Source: Nitrospira sp.
GTDB lineage: Bacteria > Nitrospirota > Nitrospiria > Nitrospirales > UBA8639
Length of the DNA: 64,000 bases
Assembly: GCA_011523385.1 (NCBI GenBank)
Contig: WTGX01000004.1
Span: 186,001 to 250,000 of the forward strand
Direction: 5' to 3'
Below, piece after piece: positions 54,504 through 62,523 of this stretch. Both the position numbers and the translations under genes were made by a program. The first letter of the stretch is position 1. Every line of letters begins with the position of its first letter. The notes beneath the pieces are model-generated. The model made no database searches. It had not been told where the DNA came from and was given only the letters and a program-made list of their open reading frames with translations.

Positions 54504-55787
54504 ATGAACGTTGAGACAGACAAGAAAGATTTGTTGACCTGCAGGCGGGCGCTGGAAGGGTTGCGGAACGGTGTCCCGAACGAGGCAGCCGTCAAGATCC
54601 TGGGTTGTCACCAACCGCAGGCAGAAAACCGGTTTCGGGAACTCCTGTCCCGGGCCATGAAACTGGACCGTCCGCCTTCCGGTGCTTTGGGCATGCTGGT
54701 TGCCGGTGATTTCGGTACGGGAAAATCGCACCTGCTCTCCTACCTGGAACATCAGGCGTTGTCACAAGGTTTCGTGTGCAGCAAATTGACCATCAGTAAA
54801 GAGACCCCTTTCTATAACCTGGAGAAGGTATTCAAGTCCGCTGTGGACCATGGACGGATACCGGACCGAACCGGGCAGCTCATGGGAGAACTCGGACTCC
54901 GGCTGAAAAGTTCTTCAGGGGCGTATGCCCGTTTTTTCCGGTGGGCCCATTCCGAACAGAACGGACTGCATCGTATCTTTCCTGCCAGCCTGATGGTTCA
55001 CGAACGGGCAAATGATTTTGAACTGATCAGCAACGTCATCTCGTTCTGGTCGGGCGAGCGGGTCAGGGTGTCCACGCTCAAAGACGGTCTCAGACAAATA
55101 GGGAAGTTGCCCGACTATCCCTTCAAGGCGCCGAAAGCGAAGGAACTACCCCCGCAACGGTTACGTTTTGCCACGGAGTTGATAAAAGGGGCCGGGTATA
55201 ACGGCTGGGTCGTCCTGTTGGATGAACTCGAATTAGTGGGTTCGTATACGCTGCCCCAAAGGGCCAGGTCCTACGCGGAGCTTGCCCGCTGGTTGGGAAA
55301 GGTCGAAGATGAAGCGTGTCCGGGGCTCGTCGTCGTCGGCACGGTGACGAGCGATTTCACCGCGGCCGTTTTGGATGATTCGGGCAAACAGGACCGCCAC
55401 AAGGCAGCCCAATGGTTGCGTTCACGTGGAGATGACGTCGTGGCAGCCGGGGCTGAAATGGGCATGACGATTCTTGAACGGGAAACGACTTCCTTAACCT
55501 CTCCGACTGACGAAGACGTGAACGCCACCATCGAGAAACTGAGAGAGATCTATAGCGTTGCTTACAATTGGGACGCTCCGCGAAAAGAAGGAAAGGCGGG
55601 CGGGGCGGGTTTTCAAGGCAGGATGAGGTACAAGGTGCGAGCGGCCATCAATGAATGGGACCTGTTGCGCCTGTACCCGAATGCGAGCCCTGAAACAGAA
55701 GGCACGGAGTTCAGTTCCAGATATGAAGAAGTTCCTGAACTGGAGCAGGAGACCAACGACCAGGCCGATGAGGGCGAAAGCCGGTAG
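54504..55787 (+). CDS. DUF2791 (BrxC/BrxD-like) ATPase
   Basis: A 427-residue P-loop ATPase of the BREX ATP-binding type. ALEGLRNGVPNEAAVKILGC at the N-terminus, Walker A GDFGTGKSHLLSYLE (68-82) and Walker B WVVLLDELELVG (235-246) are hallmarks of BrxD and its relatives. The C-terminal 30 residues are acidic. It is third in the operon, 16 bases after the degenerate paralogue. BrxD works with helicase BrxHI in type 2 BREX; here the nearest helicase is the divergent split Ski2-like pair. No BrxA, BrxB, BrxL, PglX or PglZ is present. Confidence 0.88.
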   Translation: MNVETDKKDLLTCRRALEGLRNGVPNEAAVKILGCHQPQAENRFRELLSRAMKLDRPPSGALGMLVAGDFGTGKSHLLSYLEHQALSQGFVCSKLTISKETPFYNLEKVFKSAVDHGRIPDRTGQLMGELGLRLKSSSGAYARFFRWAHSEQNGLHRIFPASLMVHERANDFELISNVISFWSGERVRVSTLKDGLRQIGKLPDYPFKAPKAKELPPQRLRFATELIKGAGYNGWVVLLDELELVGSYTLPQRARSYAELARWLGKVEDEACPGLVVVGTVTSDFTAAVLDDSGKQDRHKAAQWLRSRGDDVVAAGAEMGMTILERETTSLTSPTDEDVNATIEKLREIYSVAYNWDAPRKEGKAGGAGFQGRMRYKVRAAINEWDLLRLYPNASPETEGTEFSSRYEEVPELEQETNDQADEGESR

Positions 55788-55896
55788 GTGAGGGCAGCAG
55801 CGAGCGATTCCCGAATAATTCTCTTCTCAATAACTCCTCCCGCAAAGTATCTTCTGAAATTCGATTTCCCTGCCTCCTTTTTTGCAAGACTATTTG

Positions 55897-55933
55897 TATT
55901 GTAAATTATCCATGATATGGATAAAATGCAATA
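55897..55933. promoter_or_regulatory. 37-bp palindromic operator-like site
   Basis: TTATCCATGATATGGATAA (55906-55924) is a perfect 8-bp inverted repeat with a 3-base centre; outer arms TATTG and CAATA (55897-55901, 55929-55933) share the same axis. It abuts the ATG of the AAA/DUF4143 gene, in a very AT-rich stretch. Confidence 0.5.
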
Positions 55934-55935
55934 AT

Positions 55936-57117
55936 ATGATTGATAGGCTTATTACACGTGACATCGAAGAGGCTCTTCACCGTCAGGCTGCCGTCGCCCT
56001 GATTGGACCACGGCAGGTCGGCAAGACCACGTTGGCACTGGCGATCGGTCGCCCGCGTAATGCGCTTTATCTTGATCTCGAAGACCGGGACGACCGCAAC
56101 CGGCTCGCTGAACCCGTGTTGTTCTTCGACAATGCGGAAGATCGGCTCGTCATCCTCGATGAAATCCACCGGATGCCGGAATTGTTTCAGATCCTGCGTG
56201 GCGTTATCGACAGGGGCAGACGTAAAGGAAAGGGCAAGGGTCGGTTTCTGATCCTGGGGTCCGCCTCGATCGACTTGTTGCGCCAATCGGGCGAAACTCT
56301 GGCCGGGCGCATCGCGTACATCGACATGGCACCCTTTTCCGCACTTGAGATCGAAGACGCGCGCCTGTCGCGTGAGCGGCTGTGGTTGCGTGGCGGGTTT
56401 CCTGACAGCTATTTGGCCGACAGCGACCGGGACAGCCTGGCCTTGCGCAAGGACTTCATTCGCACCTACCTGGAGCGTGACGTTGCGTCGTTCGGTTCTC
56501 GTGTCCCGGCCACGTTCCTCGATCGGATGTGGACGATGCTTGCACACCGTCAGGGAGCGATCCTGAATGCCTCGGATCTTGCCAGGGCGCTGGAGGTGAG
56601 CGCGCAATCGGTTACCCGTTACGTTGATCTGTTGGCTGACTTGCTGCTGGTACGCCGGTTACCGCCATTCCGGATCAATATCGGCAAACGTCTCGTCAAG
56701 TCGCCGAAAGTGTACGTGCGAGACAGCGGTCTGGTCCATGCCCTGTTGAGCATTGCGTCGCTGGAGCAGCTCGCGGGACATCCTGTGGTTGGCAGGAGTT
56801 GGGAAGGATTCATTATCGAGACGCTGCTTGCCGTCCTGCCTCGACCGGTGAAACCGTTCTTCTACCGAACGAGTGCCGGTGCCGAAATTGACCTCGTGAT
56901 CGAGCATGACGATGGCGCGCTGTGGGCAATCGAGGTCAAACGTTCGCTGTCCGCCAGCGTCGAGCGGGGATTCCACCTTGCCTGTGCGGACGTTGAGCCA
57001 TCTCGTGCCTTTGTCGTCCATGCCGGTGACGATCGCTACCCGATATCGAGAACCCTGGAGGCAGTCGGTCTTCGGGAATTCACCGCAAAACTGCGTGCCA
57101 TGTATTCCAGGAACTGA
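55936..57117 (+). CDS. AAA-14/DUF4143 ATPase
   Basis: A 393-residue protein: AAA domain with Walker A GPRQVGKT (24-31), Walker B LVILDEIHRM, sensor FLILGSASI, then the C-terminal DUF4143 nuclease-like domain with the EIDLVIEHDDGALWAIEVKRS segment (D-x-E-x-K pattern of PD-(D/E)XK folds). ATG 55936 is preferred; the longer frame to 55882 reads through the palindrome. Such genes are frequent in accessory DNA; their role is unknown, perhaps toxin- or phage-related. Confidence 0.9.
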   Translation: MIDRLITRDIEEALHRQAAVALIGPRQVGKTTLALAIGRPRNALYLDLEDRDDRNRLAEPVLFFDNAEDRLVILDEIHRMPELFQILRGVIDRGRRKGKGKGRFLILGSASIDLLRQSGETLAGRIAYIDMAPFSALEIEDARLSRERLWLRGGFPDSYLADSDRDSLALRKDFIRTYLERDVASFGSRVPATFLDRMWTMLAHRQGAILNASDLARALEVSAQSVTRYVDLLADLLLVRRLPPFRINIGKRLVKSPKVYVRDSGLVHALLSIASLEQLAGHPVVGRSWEGFIIETLLAVLPRPVKPFFYRTSAGAEIDLVIEHDDGALWAIEVKRSLSASVERGFHLACADVEPSRAFVVHAGDDRYPISRTLEAVGLREFTAKLRAMYSRN

Positions 57118-57167
57118 CTCTCTTCATCGGAGAGGGAACTATCAAGAATAGTTGACGGCTTCTTCTG

Positions 57168-57239
57168 TGTAGCCGCGCCATCTTATGGTGCTTCTTTGTC
57201 TTGACGGCCTCTCCAGCCGCATAAGATGCGGCAGCTACA
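57168..57239. repeat. Imperfect inverted repeat (hairpin, about 72 bases)
   Basis: TGTAGCCGCGCCATCTTATG (57168-57187) and CATAAGATGCGGCAGCTACA (57220-57239) are complementary in 17 of 20 positions around a 32-base loop. It lies between the DUF4143 and MFS genes and looks like a small non-autonomous element. Confidence 0.6.
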
Positions 57240-57311
57240 ACTGAAAGAGGCTACTGGAGCACAAAAGGCAGCGGGAGAAACTTGTCAACGAATGAGTGAT
57301 CACGTACGCGA

Positions 57312-58487
57312 ATGACCGTTAGCCCGATATTCGTGCTGCTGTGCGGCGTGGGGTTTTGCTCCTTTGTCAGCTACAACCTGGTCCGCATGCCGGCATTGGC
57401 GCCGTTCGCCGAATCGTTCGGGGCCGGACCGGTCATGGTGGGATTCATCGTCGCGGCTTCGACCATGACGGGAGTCCTTCTCAAGCTGCCGGTCGGAACG
57501 CTGTCCGACCTGGTGAACCGCTCACGCTTGATGCTGGTTGGCGTCCTGGCCTTTGCGCTACCCCCCTTTGTGTATCCGTTGGTGCCTAACCTGGAAGTTC
57601 TGACGGTGTTGCGGGTGGTCCATGGATTGGCTACGGCCGTCTTTACGCCGTTGGTTCTCGCCATGGTTGCGGAATTGTATCCCGCCGCGAGAGGCGCGGC
57701 CTTGGGCTGGTATACCTCGGCCGCGCAGGGTGGAGGACTGTTGGGCCCGGTGCTGGGAGGATGGATCATCGATCGGGCCGGCTATACGGAAACGTTTTTG
57801 ACCGGTGGCGGGTTTGGGCTGGTCGGGCTCGCGTTGTATCTGGCGCTTTGGTGGCGCTATCCGGTCCCGTCGCGTGCCGTGAAGCTGGATGCGAAGACTC
57901 TTCTCTTGAACGTGCTGCATGGTTTACGCGCCGTGTTGCGACATTTCCAGATGGTGGCGGTAAGCGTGACGGAGGCCTCGAAGATGGTGGCCAACGGCAC
58001 CCTGATGGCGTTCCTGCCGTTATACGGGCTTTCCATCGGACTGAGTTTGGCGGAGAGCGGCTTGCTGTTCGGAATACAGGGGTTCACGTCGTTTCTCTCC
58101 AAACCGATTATGGGGCGCGTGTCCGATCGCGTCGGGCGACGACCGCTGATCACGCTGGGTTTGCTGATTTGCGGCATAGCCATCATGGCCGTTCCTCAGA
58201 CGACTCACTTGGGCTGGCTGTCCCTGTGCGCGGCAGGTTTCGGATTCGGAGAAGCGATCATTACGTCGTCGTCGGCCGCGATGATTGCGGATCTGGGAAA
58301 CGCCGAGAACGTCGGAGCCGGCATGGGGTTGCGCGGAACCATCATGGATATCGGGCATGCCAGCGGGCCGATCGTGGCAGGTGTGCTTGTCGCCGCAATC
58401 AGTTATACTGGGGCGTTCACCATGATCGGATGCCTGCAAGTGATCACGGCAGCAGGGTTTTGGGTGTCGACCAGCCGGCGGTTTTGA
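57312..58487 (+). CDS. MFS transporter
   Basis: A 391-residue membrane protein with about 12 hydrophobic helices in two halves. The loop 2-3 motif GTLSDLVNRSRLMLVG and its repeat in the second half, GRVSDRVGRRPLITLGL, mark the major facilitator superfamily (drug/proton-antiporter-like). The substrate cannot be inferred. A gene for a 42-residue membrane protein follows. Confidence 0.92.
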   Translation: MTVSPIFVLLCGVGFCSFVSYNLVRMPALAPFAESFGAGPVMVGFIVAASTMTGVLLKLPVGTLSDLVNRSRLMLVGVLAFALPPFVYPLVPNLEVLTVLRVVHGLATAVFTPLVLAMVAELYPAARGAALGWYTSAAQGGGLLGPVLGGWIIDRAGYTETFLTGGGFGLVGLALYLALWWRYPVPSRAVKLDAKTLLLNVLHGLRAVLRHFQMVAVSVTEASKMVANGTLMAFLPLYGLSIGLSLAESGLLFGIQGFTSFLSKPIMGRVSDRVGRRPLITLGLLICGIAIMAVPQTTHLGWLSLCAAGFGFGEAIITSSSAAMIADLGNAENVGAGMGLRGTIMDIGHASGPIVAGVLVAAISYTGAFTMIGCLQVITAAGFWVSTSRRF

Positions 58488-58533
58488 CATCTGTCACAAG
58501 CCCGCCGCGCATTCCCGGAAAGGATTCACGCAC

Positions 58534-58662
58534 ATGGAAGAAGCGATGACAACGGGAGACGTCGTCATTGGTTTGTTAGCCGCGGCGGGAGTTGTCGTCT
58601 TGGTCGTGGTGTTTATCATCGTGTTTCGCATGGTTTTTCTGAGCGACGACAAGGACAAATAG
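58534..58662 (+). CDS. Tiny single-span membrane protein
   Basis: Translation from ATG 58534 gives 42 residues: acidic start MEEAMTTGDVV, one strong membrane helix (IGLLAAAGVVVLVVVFIIVF) and a charged end DDKDK. AAAGGA lies 8 bases upstream. The stop is one base before the ribE GTG. Function unknown; too short for most gene callers. Confidence 0.65.
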   Translation: MEEAMTTGDVVIGLLAAAGVVVLVVVFIIVFRMVFLSDDKDK

Positions 58663-58663
58663 C

Positions 58664-59320
58664 GTGTTCAGCGGGATTGTCGAAGAAATGGGCGTCGTCA
58701 AGTCCCTGGTGCGGGACCTTGCCGGCGTACGCCTGTCGATTCTGGCGTCTACCGTTCTGAAAGATCTTCAGCTTGGGGAAAGCGTGAGCGTTTCCGGGGC
58801 CTGCCTGACGGCTGCCGGGGTTGGCGATGCAGATTTTTCCGTTGACGTTTCCGTCGAGACCCTGGATGTGACCACGTTGGGTACGCTCACGGCCGGCGCG
58901 GCCGTGAACCTCGAACGGGCGCTGAAACTGAACGACCGTCTGGGCGGGCATCTCGTGACGGGTCACGTGGATGGAACCGGCATCCTTCGAGAGCGAACTC
59001 AAGAGGGCAACACGTTGTTGCTGACGTTTGAAGTGCCGGAACCCGTTCTCCGGTATTGCATTTCCAAAGGATCGATTACTGTGGATGGCGTCAGCTTGAC
59101 GATCAACAGCGTGTTGGAAAACGGGATATCCGTGGCGATTATTCCCCACACGGCCCAGGTCACCACCTTGGGAATCAAACAGCCCGGGGACGCCGTCAAC
59201 CTGGAGTCGGACCTGATCGGCAAATACGTGGAGCGGTTGCTTCAAAACAGCGGCAGGCTGCCGGGAAAAGCGGCTCCGGTCATCGACCGCGACTACCTGG
59301 AGAGACGCGGGCTGACGTAG
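58664..59320 (+). CDS. ribE: Riboflavin synthase, alpha chain
   Basis: A 218-residue enzyme with two tandem lumazine-binding barrels: MFSGIVEEMGVVKSL, VSGACLTAAG, GGHLVTGHVDGTG; then SKGSITVDGVSLTIN and IPHTAQVTTLG. It dismutates 6,7-dimethyl-8-ribityllumazine to riboflavin. GTG start. Other rib genes are not in the window. Confidence 0.97.
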   Translation: MFSGIVEEMGVVKSLVRDLAGVRLSILASTVLKDLQLGESVSVSGACLTAAGVGDADFSVDVSVETLDVTTLGTLTAGAAVNLERALKLNDRLGGHLVTGHVDGTGILRERTQEGNTLLLTFEVPEPVLRYCISKGSITVDGVSLTINSVLENGISVAIIPHTAQVTTLGIKQPGDAVNLESDLIGKYVERLLQNSGRLPGKAAPVIDRDYLERRGLT

Positions 59321-59334
59321 GGTCACGACAATCG

Positions 59335-59499
59335 ATGGTTGCCTCGCTGATCAAGAAACTTCCGGTGCCCGTTCGCGTCCTGTTGTTTGCGATGCTCGTG
59401 GCGATTACGATCCCACTATTGTTATGGTTGATCGTGCAATTCTATGTATGGAGTTGCGCGACCTGGATCACGTGCGAGCCCTTGGGCGGGCAATATTGA
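59335..59499 (+). CDS. Small membrane protein after ribE
   Basis: A 54-residue reading from ATG 59335: MVASLIKKLPVPVRVLLFAM, then a long hydrophobic helix (LVAITIPLLLWLIVQFYVW) and a C-terminal CATWITCEPLGGQY with two cysteines. No strong ribosome binding site. It lies 14 bases after ribE on the same strand. Confidence 0.5.
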   Translation: MVASLIKKLPVPVRVLLFAMLVAITIPLLLWLIVQFYVWSCATWITCEPLGGQY

Positions 59500-59561
59500 C
59501 TTTCTTCCGTAAGCTGCAGAACATCCTTCGTCCGTCATTGATACAAAAAAAGCAAGAATGG

Positions 59562-59659
59562 GTCATTCCTGCGGAAGCAGGAATCCAGGGTCTTTCTCCT
59601 TCACAAGGGCAGGAAAAAGCAAAGATGCTGGATCCTCGATTAAAAATGTCGAGGATGAC
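59562..59659. repeat. Two nested palindromic repeats (CATTCCTGC and CTGGAT families)
   Basis: GTCATTCCTGCGGAAGCAGG (59562-59581, continuing to GAATCCAG) is followed at 59628-59659 by CTGGATCC...GGATGAC with the CCTCGATTAAAAATGTCGAGG unit (59634-59654) at its centre. Related copies are at 45784 and 63188-63246. Confidence 0.7.
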
Positions 59660-59674
59660 AGAAGGAGAAGACGG

Positions 59675-60442
59675 TCACCACGATCTGGCGATCAGGACCA
59701 CAGTCGTATTGTCCCAGCCTCCCCTGACGTTGGCCTGATCGATGAGTGCCCGGCACCTTTGTTCCAGCGATTGCGTCCCCGCCGTTCGCACACCGTCCAA
59801 AATCTCTTTATCATTCAGCATCTTGGTCAAGCCGTCGCTGCACATAAGAACCTCATCCATTGGCTGAAGGTTTATCATCGAGACGTCTGCATCCACCGTC
59901 GTGCTGACTCCGACCCCTCGAGTGAGTACGTGCCCATCCGGGTGACTGGCCGGCGTTGATTGGGGTAGTAATCCTTCCTGAATGCGTTCTTCGAGCACGG
60001 TGTGATCCCTGGTTAATGCGGAAAGCTGTTGATCCCGAATGAGATACGCGCGGCTGTCACCTGCATGGGCAACCCAGGCAAGAGGGGAGGAGGGTGCGGG
60101 CAGATAGACGAGAACGACGGTCGTTCCCATCCCGGTGAATTCGGGGTGGGCTGCGGCATAGGCCCGCACGGTTTTGTTGGCGTGCCCGATCGCCGACTGT
60201 AATAATGCGGGAACCTCTTCCGTCCCGGCCGGTCGTTCCTGGCTCGCACGTTCCGCGATATAGTCGTGAATCGCGTTGACGGTTTGTTGGCTGGCAACGT
60301 CGCCTCCCGCGTGTCCGCCCATGCCATCTGCCACAATCCACAACCCCAATTCGTCTGAGACCAGGAAGGCGTCCTGATTTGTGGGACGTACGAGGCCGGC
60401 GTGCGTGACGCCAACTCCATGCCATTGCGGGGTTCGGGCCAT
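59675..60442 (-). CDS. PP2C-type serine/threonine phosphatase
   Basis: A 255-residue bacterial PP2C (Stp1/PrpC-like): THAGLVRPTNQDAFLV, LWIVADGMGGHAGGDVAS, MGTTVVLVYL, VAHAGDSRAYLIRD, LTRDHTVLEERI, LMCSDGLTKML and GGWDNTTVVL supply the metal-binding aspartates. It reverses protein Ser/Thr phosphorylation; no kinase gene is adjacent. The upstream exonuclease gene ends 3 bases before it. Confidence 0.95.
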   Translation of the reverse strand: MARTPQWHGVGVTHAGLVRPTNQDAFLVSDELGLWIVADGMGGHAGGDVASQQTVNAIHDYIAERASQERPAGTEEVPALLQSAIGHANKTVRAYAAAHPEFTGMGTTVVLVYLPAPSSPLAWVAHAGDSRAYLIRDQQLSALTRDHTVLEERIQEGLLPQSTPASHPDGHVLTRGVGVSTTVDADVSMINLQPMDEVLMCSDGLTKMLNDKEILDGVRTAGTQSLEQRCRALIDQANVRGGWDNTTVVLIARSW

Positions 60443-60444
60443 GG

Positions 60445-61206
60445 TCAATCGCCGCCGGGTCCGTGCCGTTCCCGAAGGGCCTGATACAGGTATTCGGCAA
60501 GCGGCTCGAGATTGCGGACGTCCGCCTCATTGTACGCACGCAATGTCTCACCGGCCCGCTCATCTCCGGCTTGCCATGCATGCCATAAATTGACGGCGTC
60601 CCAGCCGTCCAAGCCTTGCAGATCGGTGGACCGGGCCAGCCCGAGCGCCGCTTCGATGCGTTTTAACCCGCCACGCAAGCCCAGTTGTCTGGCGGCAAAG
60701 CACAGGTCGAAGTGCGCGTGGGAAAGATCGAGTTGGGGGTAACTCGTCCGCAAATAGGGCAGGTCGAACCCCGATCCGAAAAATGTCACGATCAGGTCGT
60801 ACTTGGACAGTTCTTCCTGCAGGCGGTCCAGGGTCAAGTTCTCGTGATGAACCAACGTGGTCATCGTGTGATGACCGTACAAGCCGACCATGGTGATTTC
60901 GCCTTGTCCGGCCGGGTAGCCGTTGGTTTCGATGTCCAGGAACACCGTTCGCTCGCGAAAGGCTTCGAATAATCGCCAATGATGGGCTGCCTTGAACCGC
61001 CTGCCGACCCTGCGCCATCGCGCACGTTGGAAATCGTCCAAGGCTCGTTCCACTTCCCGGTCATAGAGCGCTTTTCGTGCCGGACCGATGCCGAAGGCGG
61101 TAGAGGACTCAAGGAATTGCCGCCAGTGGGTCATGCCGTCGGCCCACAGCCGCTGTTCCGTGGTCTCTCCGATGCCATTTAAGAAAATGAACGACGATTC
61201 AAGCAT
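60445..61206 (-). CDS. RNase H-like (DEDD) exonuclease, YprB family
   Basis: A 253-residue protein with the RNase_H_2 fold: Asp91/Glu93 in FLDIETNG, YDLIVTFFGSGFDLPYL (DEDD Asp), and the last acidic residue in RAYNEADVRNL. N-terminal 70 residues form a helix-hairpin-like region (FLNGIGETTEQRLW). Probably a 3'-5' DNA or RNA exonuclease. Confidence 0.88.
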   Translation of the reverse strand: MLESSFIFLNGIGETTEQRLWADGMTHWRQFLESSTAFGIGPARKALYDREVERALDDFQRARWRRVGRRFKAAHHWRLFEAFRERTVFLDIETNGYPAGQGEITMVGLYGHHTMTTLVHHENLTLDRLQEELSKYDLIVTFFGSGFDLPYLRTSYPQLDLSHAHFDLCFAARQLGLRGGLKRIEAALGLARSTDLQGLDGWDAVNLWHAWQAGDERAGETLRAYNEADVRNLEPLAEYLYQALRERHGPGGD

Positions 61207-61285
61207 GACTGCGTCGTGTTTTTCCTGAGTCTTGCGATCGCATTTGAGAACACGCTACAGTCGGATGCTGGGAAATTCAAGAAAG

Positions 61286-61729
61286 ATGAACCGTAACCCA
61301 CAAATCACAGGAAATATGGGCATGTATTATACATGCTATAAGTTGTCGTGCATGGGGTGGAATGTTATGCCTACGGCACGGAATGCTCGCGGCATAGATA
61401 TTGTTGCCTATAACCAAAGCAATACCAGATTTATTGGTGTCCAAGTTAAAGCGTTATCGAGAAGAAATCCTGTTCCTCTTGGCAACAGTCTCGAAAAGGT
61501 AATGGGTGATTTTTGGATTATTGTAAACAATGTGGCTAAGCAGCCAAATGTTTTTGCGCTGATCCCTAAAGAAGTCAGGTCTCTAGCACATCGAGGCGAG
61601 AAAAATGGAAAGGTTTCGTATTGGCTTCAACCAACCTCTTATGATGCACCGCAATTTAGAGAAGCATGGCATAGAATAGGTCGTGGAGATGAACAAATGA
61701 GTGGTGTAGGTCGGGTTAGCAAAGCGTAA
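61286..61729 (+). CDS. PD-(D/E)XK-like nuclease, C-terminus from a repeat
   Basis: A 147-residue protein with ITGNMGMYYTCYKLSCMGWN, GIDIVAY (Asp38) and FIGVQVKAL (Gln53, Lys55), a D-x(n)-Q-x-K core as in restriction-enzyme and Holliday-resolvase folds. It is AT-richer than neighbours, suggesting transfer. The last residues VGRVSKA and the stop codon are read from a palindromic repeat (61710-61735). ATG 61286 follows AAAGA. Confidence 0.7.
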   Translation: MNRNPQITGNMGMYYTCYKLSCMGWNVMPTARNARGIDIVAYNQSNTRFIGVQVKALSRRNPVPLGNSLEKVMGDFWIIVNNVAKQPNVFALIPKEVRSLAHRGEKNGKVSYWLQPTSYDAPQFREAWHRIGRGDEQMSGVGRVSKA

Positions 61730-61799
61730 CCCGACACCCCCACTTCGTTCAAGATGACCACAGTCATAGAATTGTTGGATTACGCTATGCTAATCCAAC
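61710..61799. repeat. Two related palindromes (GTCGGGTTA and GTTGGATTA)
   Basis: 61710-61735 pairs GTCGGGTTAGC with GCGTAACCCGAC; 61774-61799 pairs GTTGGATTACGC with GCTAATCCAAC. They share stem design but sit in opposite orientation. The first matches the outer arms at 34415-34464. Confidence 0.75.
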
Positions 61800-61847
61800 C
61801 TACAACGCTACCAGTTAGTTAAACAGGCCATTAGAAAGAAGTAGTCT

Positions 61848-62396
61848 GTGTCCATACCAGGATCTTGGAAAGGGATTGTTAATCGGCTTAACGACTCGCC
61901 AAAGCACGTGAGAGAATACTTTCCGTACTTGCCAGGACTCCTCAAAGACTATCCATTGGATGTTAGCATTAGTTACCTGTTTGGGATGGTAGAGCTTGCT
62001 CAGAACAAAAGCCTTTACTGTGGTATGGTTAAGTTGCACAGTGTCGATAAGGATCTAGCCAGAAAGGCTGTCGATTTGCATCCAATCTTTAGATCTGATT
62101 TCCGTCAATTCTATGAGACTATTTTTGGGAAAAAGCCGAATGAGACAACTTTCGGGAAGTTGAAGGATGCAGAAGCCGTTCGTGACTTAATTGTGCATGG
62201 GAAGCACGCCTCAGAGAGCAACAAACGGAGGGCGATCGTTTGTATCATAGAGTTTGCCGAGGGATTTAACGAAGATGTAAACAAGATCGCAGGGTTTCAA
62301 CCGTTCGGAGATCTCCGTGGTTTCAAGGGGAGAGGTCAACCTTTGGATAAGTCGACAAGTAGATGGATTCTAAAAGGCATGGGGTTTAAGTTGTAA
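61848..62396 (+). CDS. Putative HEPN-domain protein
   Basis: A 182-residue helical protein from a GTG start. The segment AEAVRDLIVHGKHAS contains Arg112-x4-His117, the R-x4-6-H signature of HEPN RNases, in the expected helix context. The region is AT-rich compared with the core genome. An attC-like element follows the stop codon, so it may be an integron cassette gene. No cognate MNT antitoxin is adjacent. Family assignment rests on the motif and helical pattern only. Confidence 0.6.
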   Translation: MSIPGSWKGIVNRLNDSPKHVREYFPYLPGLLKDYPLDVSISYLFGMVELAQNKSLYCGMVKLHSVDKDLARKAVDLHPIFRSDFRQFYETIFGKKPNETTFGKLKDAEAVRDLIVHGKHASESNKRRAIVCIIEFAEGFNEDVNKIAGFQPFGDLRGFKGRGQPLDKSTSRWILKGMGFKL

Positions 62397-62406
62397 CACA
62401 AGTACC

Positions 62407-62497
62407 TTCTAACCAACTCATGGAACCGACGCGGGAAATCTCGGCGGCGCTCCGTAGTCAAATCAGTGGCCTGCGCCGCTTATGAGTAACGTTAGGT
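62407..62497 (+). other. Integron attC-like recombination site
   Basis: A 91-base imperfect palindrome with CTAAC (62409-62413) paired to GTTAG (62491-62495) and ACTCAT (62416-62421) paired to ATGAGT (62482-62487), then GC-rich inner arms. The right end GTTAGGT fits the attC core GTTRRRY; the left TTCTAAC deviates in its first base from RYYYAAC. It follows the HEPN-like gene by 10 bases, as in gene cassettes. Confidence 0.55.
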
Positions 62498-62523
62498 GAT
62501 GATGGTCATGTGTAGAAAACAAT

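Noticed and set aside
49444-55787. Calling the locus a complete BREX system
   Set aside because: Only a DUF2791 ATPase and a helicase are BREX-like; BrxA, BrxB, PglX, PglZ and BrxL are not in the window.
61740-61848. A second attC site before the HEPN-like gene
   Set aside because: GTTAGTT occurs at about 61814 but no matching left box or paired arms could be found.
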